DNA of 64,000 bases from positions 1-64,000 of the forward strand of contig NZ_JMGA01000024.1 of NCBI RefSeq assembly GCF_000765145.1, in the 5' to 3' direction. Of this stretch, positions 28,390-36,041 are shown in pieces (within the stretch, counting starts at the first letter, position 1; every line of letters starts with the position of its first letter). The position numbers and the translations under genes were made by a program. The notes under the pieces are model-generated. The model searched no databases and was not told the DNA's origin. It saw nothing but the letters and a program-made list of their open reading frames with translations. This DNA comes from Desulfosporosinus sp. HMP52. GTDB lineage: Bacteria; Bacillota; Desulfitobacteriia; Desulfitobacteriales; Desulfitobacteriaceae.

Positions 28390-29397
28390 CTAAGAATCTT
28401 CCTCTTCATTAAGTTCAGCTAATAATTGGTGATAGGTTTTCTCGCTTATCCTTCCACTTAATAAGGCATCTCTCAATTTCCTTTTTTCTGCCTTAAGTTT
28501 TCTTCGGCTTGGTTGTTTATTGTTTGAATTTTGTAGTTCCCTAAATTCCTCATCTATTATAAATTCTTCATGTTCATATTCTTGCTTACGGTTTCGGTGT
28601 ATAGGAATAGGCTTTCTACTCATCGCTTTATAGACAATTAGCCCTAGAACCCCGACAAATGCGGCTAAGAAGATCAATACAACCGCAGAGCTAGTCCTCT
28701 TGTTCTGTGGTGACTGAGTCGATAGACCACTTTGGACTTGCTGCTCGCTCAGAGGGGCAACCGAGGGGTTGGGATCAGACTTAGTGTAGCTGCCCTTTAT
28801 TTGTACAATCTCTCCAAGTTTTAGGTTCTTTAATTCTTTCTTGTAAACGCTGAAGCCCTCGTAACCAGTTTGTGCTTGGCCAAAATCAGGGGTAACAACC
28901 ATGTTTGAGGCTTTTTTAGGCTGAAATACGCTAACTTGGGCCTGGGCGACAGGATATTCGGAAATATATTCATACACGAAGGTTTTATCCGGGTCGCCCT
29001 CTAAATTGTTGTAATAATACTCAACCTGAAGAGATTTTGTTTCACCGGGTTGTAATGGTGTAGGAAACTTCCAGACAATTTGATCATTTTTTTCATTGTG
29101 TTTTATCGTAGGTTCAACGTGATTATCTCCCTTAGTTTTATCTGCTACCGTATATTTTTTTGAGTTCTTGGGAAGATTCCAGGCAAACTCACCTGAGTAG
29201 GGCTGGTCCGACGTATTTTTAAAGTCGACGGAATAAATTAATAAAATATCCGGTGTATCGTACTCTGGCATTACATTAATATCCATGTTCATGATTTCCA
29301 GTTTAGGCGTTTCAGCATAGGTAGTTTTGGTCCCTATCATTAAACTAAGAACGATGATAAGCGCAAAAACCCATTTTTTTGCTTTGGATTGCCTCAT
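28390..29397 (-). CDS. Membrane-anchored extracytoplasmic protein heading the ccm operon
   Basis: A 335-aa protein that is not a standard Ccm subunit. It has a signal peptide (KKWVFALIIVLSLMIGTKTTYA), about 200 extracytoplasmic residues predicted as beta-rich, a Pro/Ser/Gln linker, a transmembrane helix at about 240-260 and a basic cytoplasmic tail ending in a SHOCT-like motif (LRDALLSGRISEKTYHQLL). The beta-rich part resembles cytochrome-associated or carboxypeptidase-regulatory-like domains but I cannot name the family. ATG 29397 is chosen, with a GGGGG box. It ends 15 bases before ccmE, so it is cotranscribed; its tail resembles that of the 24665-25135 protein. Confidence 0.6.
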   Translation of the reverse strand: MRQSKAKKWVFALIIVLSLMIGTKTTYAETPKLEIMNMDINVMPEYDTPDILLIYSVDFKNTSDQPYSGEFAWNLPKNSKKYTVADKTKGDNHVEPTIKHNEKNDQIVWKFPTPLQPGETKSLQVEYYYNNLEGDPDKTFVYEYISEYPVAQAQVSVFQPKKASNMVVTPDFGQAQTGYEGFSVYKKELKNLKLGEIVQIKGSYTKSDPNPSVAPLSEQQVQSGLSTQSPQNKRTSSAVVLIFLAAFVGVLGLIVYKAMSRKPIPIHRNRKQEYEHEEFIIDEEFRELQNSNNKQPSRRKLKAEKRKLRDALLSGRISEKTYHQLLAELNEEEDS

Positions 29398-29447
29398 ATT
29401 CCATACCCCCACGATTTAATCTACTAAATAAACCTATCGTACTCAGG

Positions 29448-29475
29448 TGTCAGAAGTGTGTCAGAGGTTTGTCAG
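29448..29475 (+). promoter_or_regulatory. Three TGTCAG repeats with 11-bp period upstream of the ccm operon
   Basis: TGTCAG occurs at 29448, 29459 and 29470, exactly one helical turn apart, the pattern of binding sites for OmpR/PhoB-class response regulators. They lie 50-80 bases upstream of the first ccm-operon gene and just downstream of a gene pair encoding such a regulator and its kinase. Confidence 0.65.
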
Positions 29476-29566
29476 GAATGGAACAAATAAAATAAGTAAA
29501 ACCAGATGATAATCACCTGGTTTTAAATGTAATATGAACAAATCGGTTCTATATTTTTCAATTCTC

Positions 29567-30970
29567 TTATACTTTAGGGAACCTAACGCAAAAGATCGAA
29601 CCCTTACCTAAGGCGCTTTCTACCTCAACTTGGCCACCATTTTTTTCGGTTAATTGTTTAACGATAGCTAAGCCTAAACCAGTCCCACCTGTTTCGCGGC
29701 TCCTGTCCTTATCCACTCGGTAAAACCTATCCCAAATATGGGGCAGATCTTTTTCCGGTATTCCTAGCCCAGAGTCCCTTATTAAAATGTTGATCATGTT
29801 CTCAGATTCTTCTATAGATATTGAAACATTCCCACCCTGAGGGGAATACTTTAGAGCATTATCCACTAAATTCACTATAATTTGGTGAAGGGAATTTACA
29901 TCAATTTTTAGGAGAACTGAATTTACTTTAGATATGACTTCCATCGTAATCGAATTTTCTTCAGCCCTCGATCGAAAGCCTGTTATCACATTTTCTATAA
30001 AATCTTTAAGTTCGACATCTTCGGGTTCCAAATAACTCCCTTCTTCAGATCTAGATAAAATCAGGAGGTCATTCACAAGATAAGATAATCGATCAGTTTC
30101 GTCATTAATAATTGCAAGAAATCGTTGCTGTACCTCGGGGGTTCTGCCCTTGTTATCAATCAAGGCTTCAATAAAACCTTTGATGGATGTTAAAGGACTT
30201 CTTAATTCGTGAGATACATTAGCAACAAATTCCTTCATTCGTTCTTCATTGGCTTCAACCTTACTCGACATTTTGTTAAAGGTTTTTCCGAGTTGGTTTA
30301 TTTCCTTAATTCTTGTATCCGTCGGAACAGTGACATGCTTTTGGCCATTTGCTATCGATATTGAAGCTTCGGTTATGGTTAGAATAGGCCTTGAAAGACG
30401 CCTCGATAGGATTATCCCTATTAGAAAAGCAATGGCTAACGAAACAATGCCTGCGCTCAATACCATTTGGGTAAGGTTAGCTAAGGCTTTATCAATCCCA
30501 CGTATCGGAGAGTATAAAATAATGGCTCCAATGATCCTTTCCTCATGGTTTATGGGGATTATAACTCGAATAACCGGTTCCTGAAAATATTGGGATTGCC
30601 CTTTACTTACAGATACACTGCCTGATTGCATTTTCTTTAGTTCAGAAACCTCTAAATAATTCCCTTCGCAGTACTCATGATTTGCCGCAGCGGCTATGAC
30701 AGCACCCTTTTTATCAACTACCCAGACCTCAGTCCCCATATTCAAGTCCAAGCGGTTAGCTAAGTTGACAAAATCGTGGGGGTCCCTCTTTTCCACGAGA
30801 AAGGGCTTAACCTCCTGGGCCATATCTTGTCCTTTAATAATCAGCTCCCTTTCTTTCTGCTCAAAAAGATAGTTTTTAAACATAAAGGATAAGCTTACCC
30901 CTATAACAACCAAACTTATTACAACAATAAGGATAAAGGAGCCAACCAGCCTTGTAAATATGGTTTTCAT
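29567..30970 (-). CDS. Membrane sensor histidine kinase (PhoR/ResE-like)
   Basis: A 467-aa kinase: helix at 10-30, extracytoplasmic sensor (about 35-165), second helix (168-190), HAMP, then HisKA with FVANVSHELRSPLTSIKGF and ATPase boxes LVDNALKYSPQ, DSGLGIPEKDL and GTGLGLAIV. Its ATG overlaps the regulator stop by 4 bases (ATGA). It is a close paralogue of the kinase at 44434-45864: both sensors contain an AAAN/SADH...YC-GN segment. Signal unknown; an envelope or redox cue is plausible from the ccm neighbourhood. Confidence 0.92.
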   Translation of the reverse strand: MKTIFTRLVGSFILIVVISLVVIGVSLSFMFKNYLFEQKERELIIKGQDMAQEVKPFLVEKRDPHDFVNLANRLDLNMGTEVWVVDKKGAVIAAAANHEYCEGNYLEVSELKKMQSGSVSVSKGQSQYFQEPVIRVIIPINHEERIIGAIILYSPIRGIDKALANLTQMVLSAGIVSLAIAFLIGIILSRRLSRPILTITEASISIANGQKHVTVPTDTRIKEINQLGKTFNKMSSKVEANEERMKEFVANVSHELRSPLTSIKGFIEALIDNKGRTPEVQQRFLAIINDETDRLSYLVNDLLILSRSEEGSYLEPEDVELKDFIENVITGFRSRAEENSITMEVISKVNSVLLKIDVNSLHQIIVNLVDNALKYSPQGGNVSISIEESENMINILIRDSGLGIPEKDLPHIWDRFYRVDKDRSRETGGTGLGLAIVKQLTEKNGGQVEVESALGKGSIFCVRFPKV

Positions 30971-31710
30971 TGGTTGGGCACCTCAAATCTATACCCAATT
31001 CCCCGTACTGTATGTATGAAGATGTAGTTTTTTTCTTCATGATTTATTTTTTTGCGCAGCCTTTTGATGGCTGAATCCACTGCCCTTGTATCTCCTACAT
31101 AGTCAAAGCCCCAAACTTTGTTCAATAATTGTTCCCGTGTAAAGACTTGTCCCCTGTTGCGTGTTAAGAAAGCCAATAAATCAAATTCTTTAGCAGTTAG
31201 TTCAACCTCCAACTCGTCTAAAAGAACCTGATACTTTATAAAATTTATATGAAGCCCTGGTAAGTCAAGAGTATCATCTGGAATACGTTTTCCTCGGCTC
31301 ATGGAATCCGAAAAGCCCTTATTTGCCCCCCCTTCTCCGCCAATTAAGCTTCTTCTTATTTGGGCCTTAACCCTTGCCAAAAGTTCTCTGGGGCTAAAGG
31401 GCTTGGTTATATAATCTTCGGCACCTAATTCTAGACCCAGGACTTTATCAATTTCTTCTCCTTTTGCAGAAACCATAATAATTGGCACTTGACAGAAGGT
31501 CCTTATTTGCTTACAAACTTCCAAACCATTTATAACCGGTAGCATAATATCTAACAACACTAAAGAGGGCTCATCCGTTTGGACTTTCTCTATTGCCTTA
31601 GAACCATTTTCAGCATGAATAACGAGGAATTCTTCTTCTAAATAAACCTGGATTAATTCCCTAATCAAAGGGTCATCATCCACAACAAGGATCTTTAACC
31701 TGTCTTCCAC
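30967..31710 (-). CDS. OmpR/PhoB-family response regulator
   Basis: A 247-aa regulator. The receiver domain has acidic residues VDDDPL, the phospho-acceptor in LVLLDIMLP, a switch Thr/Ser in MVSAKG and Lys in ITKPFSP. After a longer-than-usual linker (about 125-150, Gly/Ser/Arg-rich), a winged-helix effector ends TVRGIGYRFE. GTG 31710 has GGAAGGGG upstream. It is paired with the downstream kinase. Direct repeats near the ccm promoter are its likely target. Confidence 0.93.
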   Translation of the reverse strand: MEDRLKILVVDDDPLIRELIQVYLEEEFLVIHAENGSKAIEKVQTDEPSLVLLDIMLPVINGLEVCKQIRTFCQVPIIMVSAKGEEIDKVLGLELGAEDYITKPFSPRELLARVKAQIRRSLIGGEGGANKGFSDSMSRGKRIPDDTLDLPGLHINFIKYQVLLDELEVELTAKEFDLLAFLTRNRGQVFTREQLLNKVWGFDYVGDTRAVDSAIKRLRKKINHEEKNYIFIHTVRGIGYRFEVPNQ

Positions 31711-31760
31711 TTTTAAGCCCCTTCCAATAGGATTAAGTTATCATTTGCATATTTTCGCTG

Positions 31761-32087
31761 CTATTGCCTGGGTGCCCAGAGTATCACAGAGACACCAATC
31801 ATGCATATTAAAGCTCCAATCCAATCGTAAACATCCGGTGTTTTACGATCTATACCCCAGCCCCAAAGTACTGAAAGAATAACAAAAACACCACCGTAGG
31901 CAGCATACACCCTTCCAAAACTGGGAAACTTTTGAAAGGTAGGAATTATTCCGTATAGCACAAGAATAAGTCCACCGATAATTCCATACCCTACAGGCTT
32001 GCCCTCACGTAACCAAAGCCAAACTAAATAACCCCCACCTATTTCTGCTAACCCGGCTAGAATAAATAGACTTATTGTGCTAATCAT
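31761..32087 (-). CDS. UPF0060 (YnfA) family membrane protein
   Basis: A 108-aa protein with four transmembrane helices: family opening [20 protein letters not shown], central [12 protein letters not shown] and C-terminal [16 protein letters not shown]. YnfA-type proteins are small-multidrug-resistance-like; substrate unproven. ATG 32087 follows AAGGGGG; the longer frame lacks a ribosome site. It lies alone, upstream of nothing obvious on this strand, 50 bases after the response-regulator start region. Confidence 0.9.
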   Translation of the reverse strand: MISTISLFILAGLAEIGGGYLVWLWLREGKPVGYGIIGGLILVLYGIIPTFQKFPSFGRVYAAYGGVFVILSVLWGWGIDRKTPDVYDWIGALICMIGVSVILWAPRQ

Positions 32088-32235
32088 AAATTCAACCCCC
32101 TTGTGATACTTATACATTTCATTATAAGTCAACAGTTCAACTATTACGAATCACCCAATTTACAATAAACACTTTTGCCGAAAAAAGTTGAGAACCCTAC
32201 TCGATCCGTACTCAATTGGAACAATAATTTTTTTG

Positions 32236-32283
32236 ATAACTAAAACACGGGTACCCCATACTGGTTACCCGTGTTTTAGTTAT
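32236..32283 (-). terminator. Long hairpin after the DUF2680 gene
   Basis: Perfect 18-bp stem ATAACTAAAACACGGGTA/TACCCGTGTTTTAGTTAT with a 12-base loop, 30 bases after the DUF2680 stop. The T-rich arm can serve as U-tract. The ACACGGG core recurs in the terminator at 55256-55301. Confidence 0.75.
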
Positions 32284-32312
32284 TTGCATATGGATCTATC
32301 TAAATCAGAGTC

Positions 32313-32651
32313 TTACCACATTCCTCCATTGTATCTAGCTCCGCCCCAGCCACAACCGTAACCATAACCTGGTGCATACCCGGGAGTTGGAATCTGACCC
32401 TGTTGTTGGCTAAACTGCTGACGATATTGTTCACTAGCGTCGATATTAGCCTTTGTCGCATCTGCTTGAGCCTTGGTGATCTCGCCTGCCTCGGCATATT
32501 TGTCCACAATCTGTTTTCGAATCTCTAAAATTTGTTTATTGAGGGCATCGATATCAGCTTTTTGTTGATCCGTGATAGCAGCATAGACAGGAGCAGCAGC
32601 CAAAGCGAGGGCAAATACCAAAGTAAGAATAACTAATAACCTTCTTTTCAC
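32313..32651 (-). CDS. Secreted DUF2680 protein
   Basis: A 112-aa exported protein: signal peptide with AAAPVYA cleavage region, then a helical DUF2680 domain (DQQKADIDALNKQILEIRKQ, KYAEAGEITKAQADA), and a Gln/Pro/Gly/Tyr-rich tail ending ARYNGGMW. Start is GTG 32651 with GGAGGTAC. Function of the family is unknown; some members (YckD) are small envelope proteins. A truncated paralogue of its tail is at 55325-55440. Preceded by 11-bp-spaced repeats that link it to a two-component regulon. Confidence 0.8.
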   Translation of the reverse strand: MKRRLLVILTLVFALALAAAPVYAAITDQQKADIDALNKQILEIRKQIVDKYAEAGEITKAQADATKANIDASEQYRQQFSQQQGQIPTPGYAPGYGYGCGWGGARYNGGMW

Positions 32652-32709
32652 GTTATGTACCTCCTTGTTATTTCTTGACCATAGTATAAACAAGTTTCTT
32701 TACAGAAAG

Positions 32710-32737
32710 ATCACATTAGATTAACATTTTTGTTACA
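32710..32737 (-). promoter_or_regulatory. PhoB-class direct repeats before the DUF2680 gene
   Basis: Read on the minus strand: TGTAAC, TGTTAA and TGTGAT, each separated by 5 bases (11-bp period). The site overlaps the 3' end of the CDF gene. A TATACT -10-like box lies between it and the DUF2680 start at 32651. Confidence 0.6.
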
Positions 32738-33619
32738 TTTCACTTCGGTAGGAAAGGTGCTGACTACAATATCACACCTTGGCATTATATTGATAATCCT
32801 CTCTCTGATTTCATGAACTATGGCATGAACAGATCTGTGGCTTTGGTTTGGGCAAATCCCAACATTTATATCTATATATTGATTCCCTCCTAAAGGCCTT
32901 ATTCTAATTTCTGCTATCTGGAGAACACCGGTAATTTGGCTGATCTCGTTTTCGATCATTTCCTTCATGCCTTTTGGTGCGGTATCAAGCAAAATATCAA
33001 TGGTCTCCCTGCTAAGCTTGATGCTCACCTTTATAACAAGCAGCGCAACACCCAAAGCCGCTATTGGATCAGCATACTTCAAAACAGGAATGTTAATATA
33101 ATTACCCATCCATACACTGACCAAGCCCACAAGGACTACTGATGAACTCCATACATCACTGCTGAAATGAAGTGCATCCGCTTCTAATGCCTGACTTCCA
33201 TGTTCCTTAGCAGCCTTCTTCAAAACCTTTACTCTCGACGCGTCAACAATGATCGAAATAATCATTGTAAGTACACCCCATTGAACTCCAATCAATTCCA
33301 CACCGCTGCCGAAAAATAACTTTTTCCCAGCTTCATAAACAATCCATCCGCAGGTTATGAAAAGAAGCACTGTTTCTATAAGGGCAGAAAAACTTTCAAT
33401 CTTCCCATGTCCGTAGTGGTGCGTGGAGTCTGCTGGTTTATCGGAAAACCTTACTGCGAAGAAGGTTATAACTGCAGCACACAAATCCAAAGCTGAATGC
33501 AGTGCCTCTGATAAAATACCTAAGCTGCCTGTAAAAATGCCCACTGCAAGTTTCATTAATGTGAGAAATACCGCTGCAAAAACCGAACTCAATGCTGCCT
33601 TTTGTTTGTCGATAGCCAT
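32711..33619 (-). CDS. Cation diffusion facilitator exporter, probably Ni/Co or Zn
   Basis: A 302-aa CDF transporter: six transmembrane helices with the metal-site pairs HSALD (helix 2) and DALHFSSD (helix 5), followed by the ferredoxin-like cytoplasmic domain (about 210-295) with its IRPLGGNQYIDINVGI strand. It exchanges divalent metal for protons. AGGAGTG precedes ATG 33619. The leader carries a NiCo-type riboswitch with a terminator, so induction by Ni2+/Co2+ is expected and export of these ions is the likely role. Confidence 0.9.
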   Translation of the reverse strand: MAIDKQKAALSSVFAAVFLTLMKLAVGIFTGSLGILSEALHSALDLCAAVITFFAVRFSDKPADSTHHYGHGKIESFSALIETVLLFITCGWIVYEAGKKLFFGSGVELIGVQWGVLTMIISIIVDASRVKVLKKAAKEHGSQALEADALHFSSDVWSSSVVLVGLVSVWMGNYINIPVLKYADPIAALGVALLVIKVSIKLSRETIDILLDTAPKGMKEMIENEISQITGVLQIAEIRIRPLGGNQYIDINVGICPNQSHRSVHAIVHEIRERIINIMPRCDIVVSTFPTEVKCNKNVNLM

Positions 33620-33735
33620 TATATCTAATCACTCCTATAATTTCTTTATGAATTTACCAATTAACTCACTACTAATGACGCCTACTATAAAGAAAACCCG
33701 GCTTCGCCGAGCCCAAGCGAAAGCGAAACCATTGG

Positions 33736-33780
33736 TTGCACTTATCAGAAAGTATGCAACGAAGTTTCTGATAAGTGCAA
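33736..33780 (-). repeat. Perfect 16-bp hairpin in the CDF leader
   Basis: Arms TTGCACTTATCAGAAA (33736-33751) and TTTCTGATAAGTGCAA (33765-33780) with a 13-base loop. It follows the riboswitch terminator directly on the minus strand. A smaller GC hairpin with GGGTTTTCTTT (33690-33715) comes after it. Purpose unclear: a second checkpoint or an RNA-stabilising element. Confidence 0.7.
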
Positions 33781-33822
33781 AAAACCTGTGGGACTATAAT
33801 AATTATAGTCCCACAGGTTTTT
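33779..33822 (-). terminator. Riboswitch expression-platform terminator
   Basis: Perfect 21-bp stem with a single-base loop (arms 33780-33800 and 33802-33822; core CCTGTGGGACTATAAT) followed on the minus strand by TTTTTT. Its 5' arm includes the last conserved strand of the aptamer (CCTGTGGGAC), so ligand binding and termination are mutually exclusive: an ON switch. Confidence 0.85.
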
Positions 33823-33889
33823 ATCCTGCTGCCGGCAAACCGGCCCAGCCCCACACACTTAAAGAAGTGTATCGCCTGCTCTATTTAGA
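33798..33889 (-). promoter_or_regulatory. NiCo (czcD) riboswitch aptamer
   Basis: The minus strand contains, in order, GAGCAGGCGAT, a hairpin ACACTTCTTTAAGTGTGT, GGGGCTGGGCCGG, TTTGCCGGCAGCAGG, a short loop and CCTGTGGGACTAT. The sequence and four-helix order match the NiCo riboswitch class (conserved GAGCAGGC, GGGC, GGCARCAG and CUGUGGGAC blocks). The outer stem is short (ATAG/CTAT). It precedes a CDF exporter, the usual gene for this class. Confidence 0.85.
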
Positions 33890-34025
33890 GTAAATATTAA
33901 AATTTAATTATAGAATATGTTAACCAAATAGATTTGTCAACCAGTTATAACGTCCAAGCGAAGAATACATTTATGCATTTATGATTCCCCCACGCGACTA
34001 TGGTATTCCTTTTTAAATAATCACG

Positions 34026-35714
34026 TTAAGTCAGTGTGAATTTCCGCGTCATATCTTGAAGCTTTTGAGTATGCTGTATGAGTTCGGCCATTTGAACTGA
34101 GATTTCACTAATGGAGCGAGCCTGCTCCTGACCTCCGAGACTAATTTGTTGAGCTGATTGGCTCATCGAATCATTGGCTCGTGCAATTTCTACGGTCGCC
34201 TTTAAGATGACTTCAATTTCTTCTTTCAACTTAAGAATTGCTCTATCCATTGCTTTTACATAATTAACCCCTTGCTGCGAAGCCAAGGCGATTTTTTGAA
34301 ATTGATCCCCGGAAGCCTTTACTACCTTCATACCCTCTTGAACCGCACCATGTGTTATTTTCATTGATTCAACAACTTCATTCGTTTTATTTCTGATAGA
34401 GCTCCCGATCTTTACAATTTCTTTTGTGGAGGATGTCGATCTCTCGGCCAGTTTCCTAACTTCTTCCGCTACCACAGTAAACCCATGACCATGGTTACCC
34501 GCACGTGCAGCCTCGATGGAAGCATTGAGTGCTAACAAGTCCGTCTGGGCCGCTAATTCAGCAATCGTATTTACCATTCTCTCTATTTCAGCCGATTCTT
34601 CCCCTAAAATAATAATTTTCTCTGTCATTTCTGATTCCCGACGAGCAATTTCCTCTATCTGAAAAACAGAAGCTTTTACCAGAGACTCACCTTCAATTGC
34701 CACTTTTTCGGTTTCCTGAACAGCAAGCAGTGTTTGATGTTCAATCATTGAAACTTCATGCATTTCTTGTTTAGCTTGGTTAACCGAAGTAAGAGAATTT
34801 GTAAAGTTCTGCTGTTGGGTTTGAAGGCTTCTACTAACCTGATCAACTGACGCGGCGACCTCTTCCGAGTCAGCCAAAGCATGTTGTATTTCACGATCCA
34901 GTTTCATACTGATATCTTCAGCATGAATAGAGTTATTCCGAATTTCTTCAATCATCTCACGAAGATTGCTAATCATGCTGACAAATGCTTGAGCTAAACT
35001 TTGAACTTCATCTTTAATTTTGGAATTGTTGTTCAACTGAACCGTTAAATCGCCTGCTTCTAATTTCTGGCTTGCTTGTTCCAAAGAACGTATTGGTTTT
35101 ACGACATTTCTTCGAATTATGAATAATGCAATGACCACTGCCAAACCCAAAATATTCAAAAAAATCGCCAAGTATAATCCTTTTTGCGTAATTAAATGAA
35201 CCTCATTTATTTCTCTTTCGACTTCCTCCTTTTGATTATTAATTAGATCCGTGATTTCCTGATTTACTTTATCCTTTAGCATCATTTCTTTGTTATAATG
35301 TAGATTCTTAGCGTCTGCAAGTTTACCATTTTGCACTGCATCAAGGACTTGTTGACTAACTTGAACGTAATCTATGTAGCTTGTTTGAATTTTATCGACG
35401 ATAAGTTTTTCCTTAGAATCAATTTTCAATTGGTTCGCTTGTTCTAGTGAATCCTTAATTTTCTGATCAATTGCTTCGAGCTTGTTCCTATTCTTAGGGT
35501 CTTGAGTTACTATATAGCTCAGTTCGGACATCCCGCGATCCGCCATATTAGATTTTACCTCTTGGGCAATAAATTGCAATGGGTAGTTGTTTTCTGCCAA
35601 ATAGTTAAACTCGCTAATCGTTTTCTGTTGAGTATAAACAAAGGTACCTCCTAATGAGGCTAATGAAAAAAGAACTACTACATTCGCTAATCCAAGTTTG
35701 AAACCTATTCTCAT
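34026..35714 (-). CDS. Methyl-accepting chemotaxis protein
   Basis: A 562-aa receptor: helix 1 (about 5-27), four-helix-bundle sensor (30-180), helix 2 (about 182-205), HAMP (205-260) and signalling domain with the hairpin tip IAELAAQTDLLALNASIEAA (VVAEEVRKLAERS downstream). It couples an extracellular cue to CheA/CheW. No C-terminal CheR-binding pentapeptide is seen. ATG 35714 with GGAG is preferred to an upstream in-frame codon. Single gene with 11-bp-spaced regulator repeats upstream. Confidence 0.93.
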   Translation of the reverse strand: MRIGFKLGLANVVVLFSLASLGGTFVYTQQKTISEFNYLAENNYPLQFIAQEVKSNMADRGMSELSYIVTQDPKNRNKLEAIDQKIKDSLEQANQLKIDSKEKLIVDKIQTSYIDYVQVSQQVLDAVQNGKLADAKNLHYNKEMMLKDKVNQEITDLINNQKEEVEREINEVHLITQKGLYLAIFLNILGLAVVIALFIIRRNVVKPIRSLEQASQKLEAGDLTVQLNNNSKIKDEVQSLAQAFVSMISNLREMIEEIRNNSIHAEDISMKLDREIQHALADSEEVAASVDQVSRSLQTQQQNFTNSLTSVNQAKQEMHEVSMIEHQTLLAVQETEKVAIEGESLVKASVFQIEEIARRESEMTEKIIILGEESAEIERMVNTIAELAAQTDLLALNASIEAARAGNHGHGFTVVAEEVRKLAERSTSSTKEIVKIGSSIRNKTNEVVESMKITHGAVQEGMKVVKASGDQFQKIALASQQGVNYVKAMDRAILKLKEEIEVILKATVEIARANDSMSQSAQQISLGGQEQARSISEISVQMAELIQHTQKLQDMTRKFTLT

Positions 35715-35774
35715 CTTATTGCTCCGTTCCCCCATTCGCCAACATTTGTCCCTATTCTAATTTTCATAGGAATA

Positions 35775-35829
35775 ATTATATTCTAAGATGATTACATAAA
35801 GTTAACGAATTTTTAACATTTTTGTTATA
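35775..35829 (-). promoter_or_regulatory. PhoB-class direct repeats and -10 box of the chemoreceptor gene
   Basis: Minus strand: TATAAC (weak), TGTTAA, CGTTAA and TGTAAT at an exact 11-bp period (35829 to 35791), then 10 bases and TATAAT (35775-35780). No -35 box is evident, as expected for an activator-dependent promoter. Confidence 0.65.
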
Positions 35830-35911
35830 AACCCCGGTTCATAGTCTCTCGGACCATCAGTAATTTAGTATTTCTCCTCAAAAAGGAACAAAAGGTAAAA
35901 AAGCAATTGAA

Positions 35912-35950
35912 AAGGTAGGACAAGGGCCATTCTTAACCTTGTCCTACCTT
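35912..35950 (-). terminator. Terminator after the zntA gene
   Basis: 14-bp stem AAGGTAGGACAAGG/CCTTGTCCTACCTT with an 11-base loop. On the minus strand a run of T follows within 15 bases. It closes the cadC-zntA operon. Confidence 0.75.
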
Positions 35951-36041
35951 AACCTTACTTTAACATTTCACGTTACATACTTAATCTCTCATCCCTTTAG
36001 GCGATCAAATTTACAAAATAACTTTCTAGTACTCTCAATAA

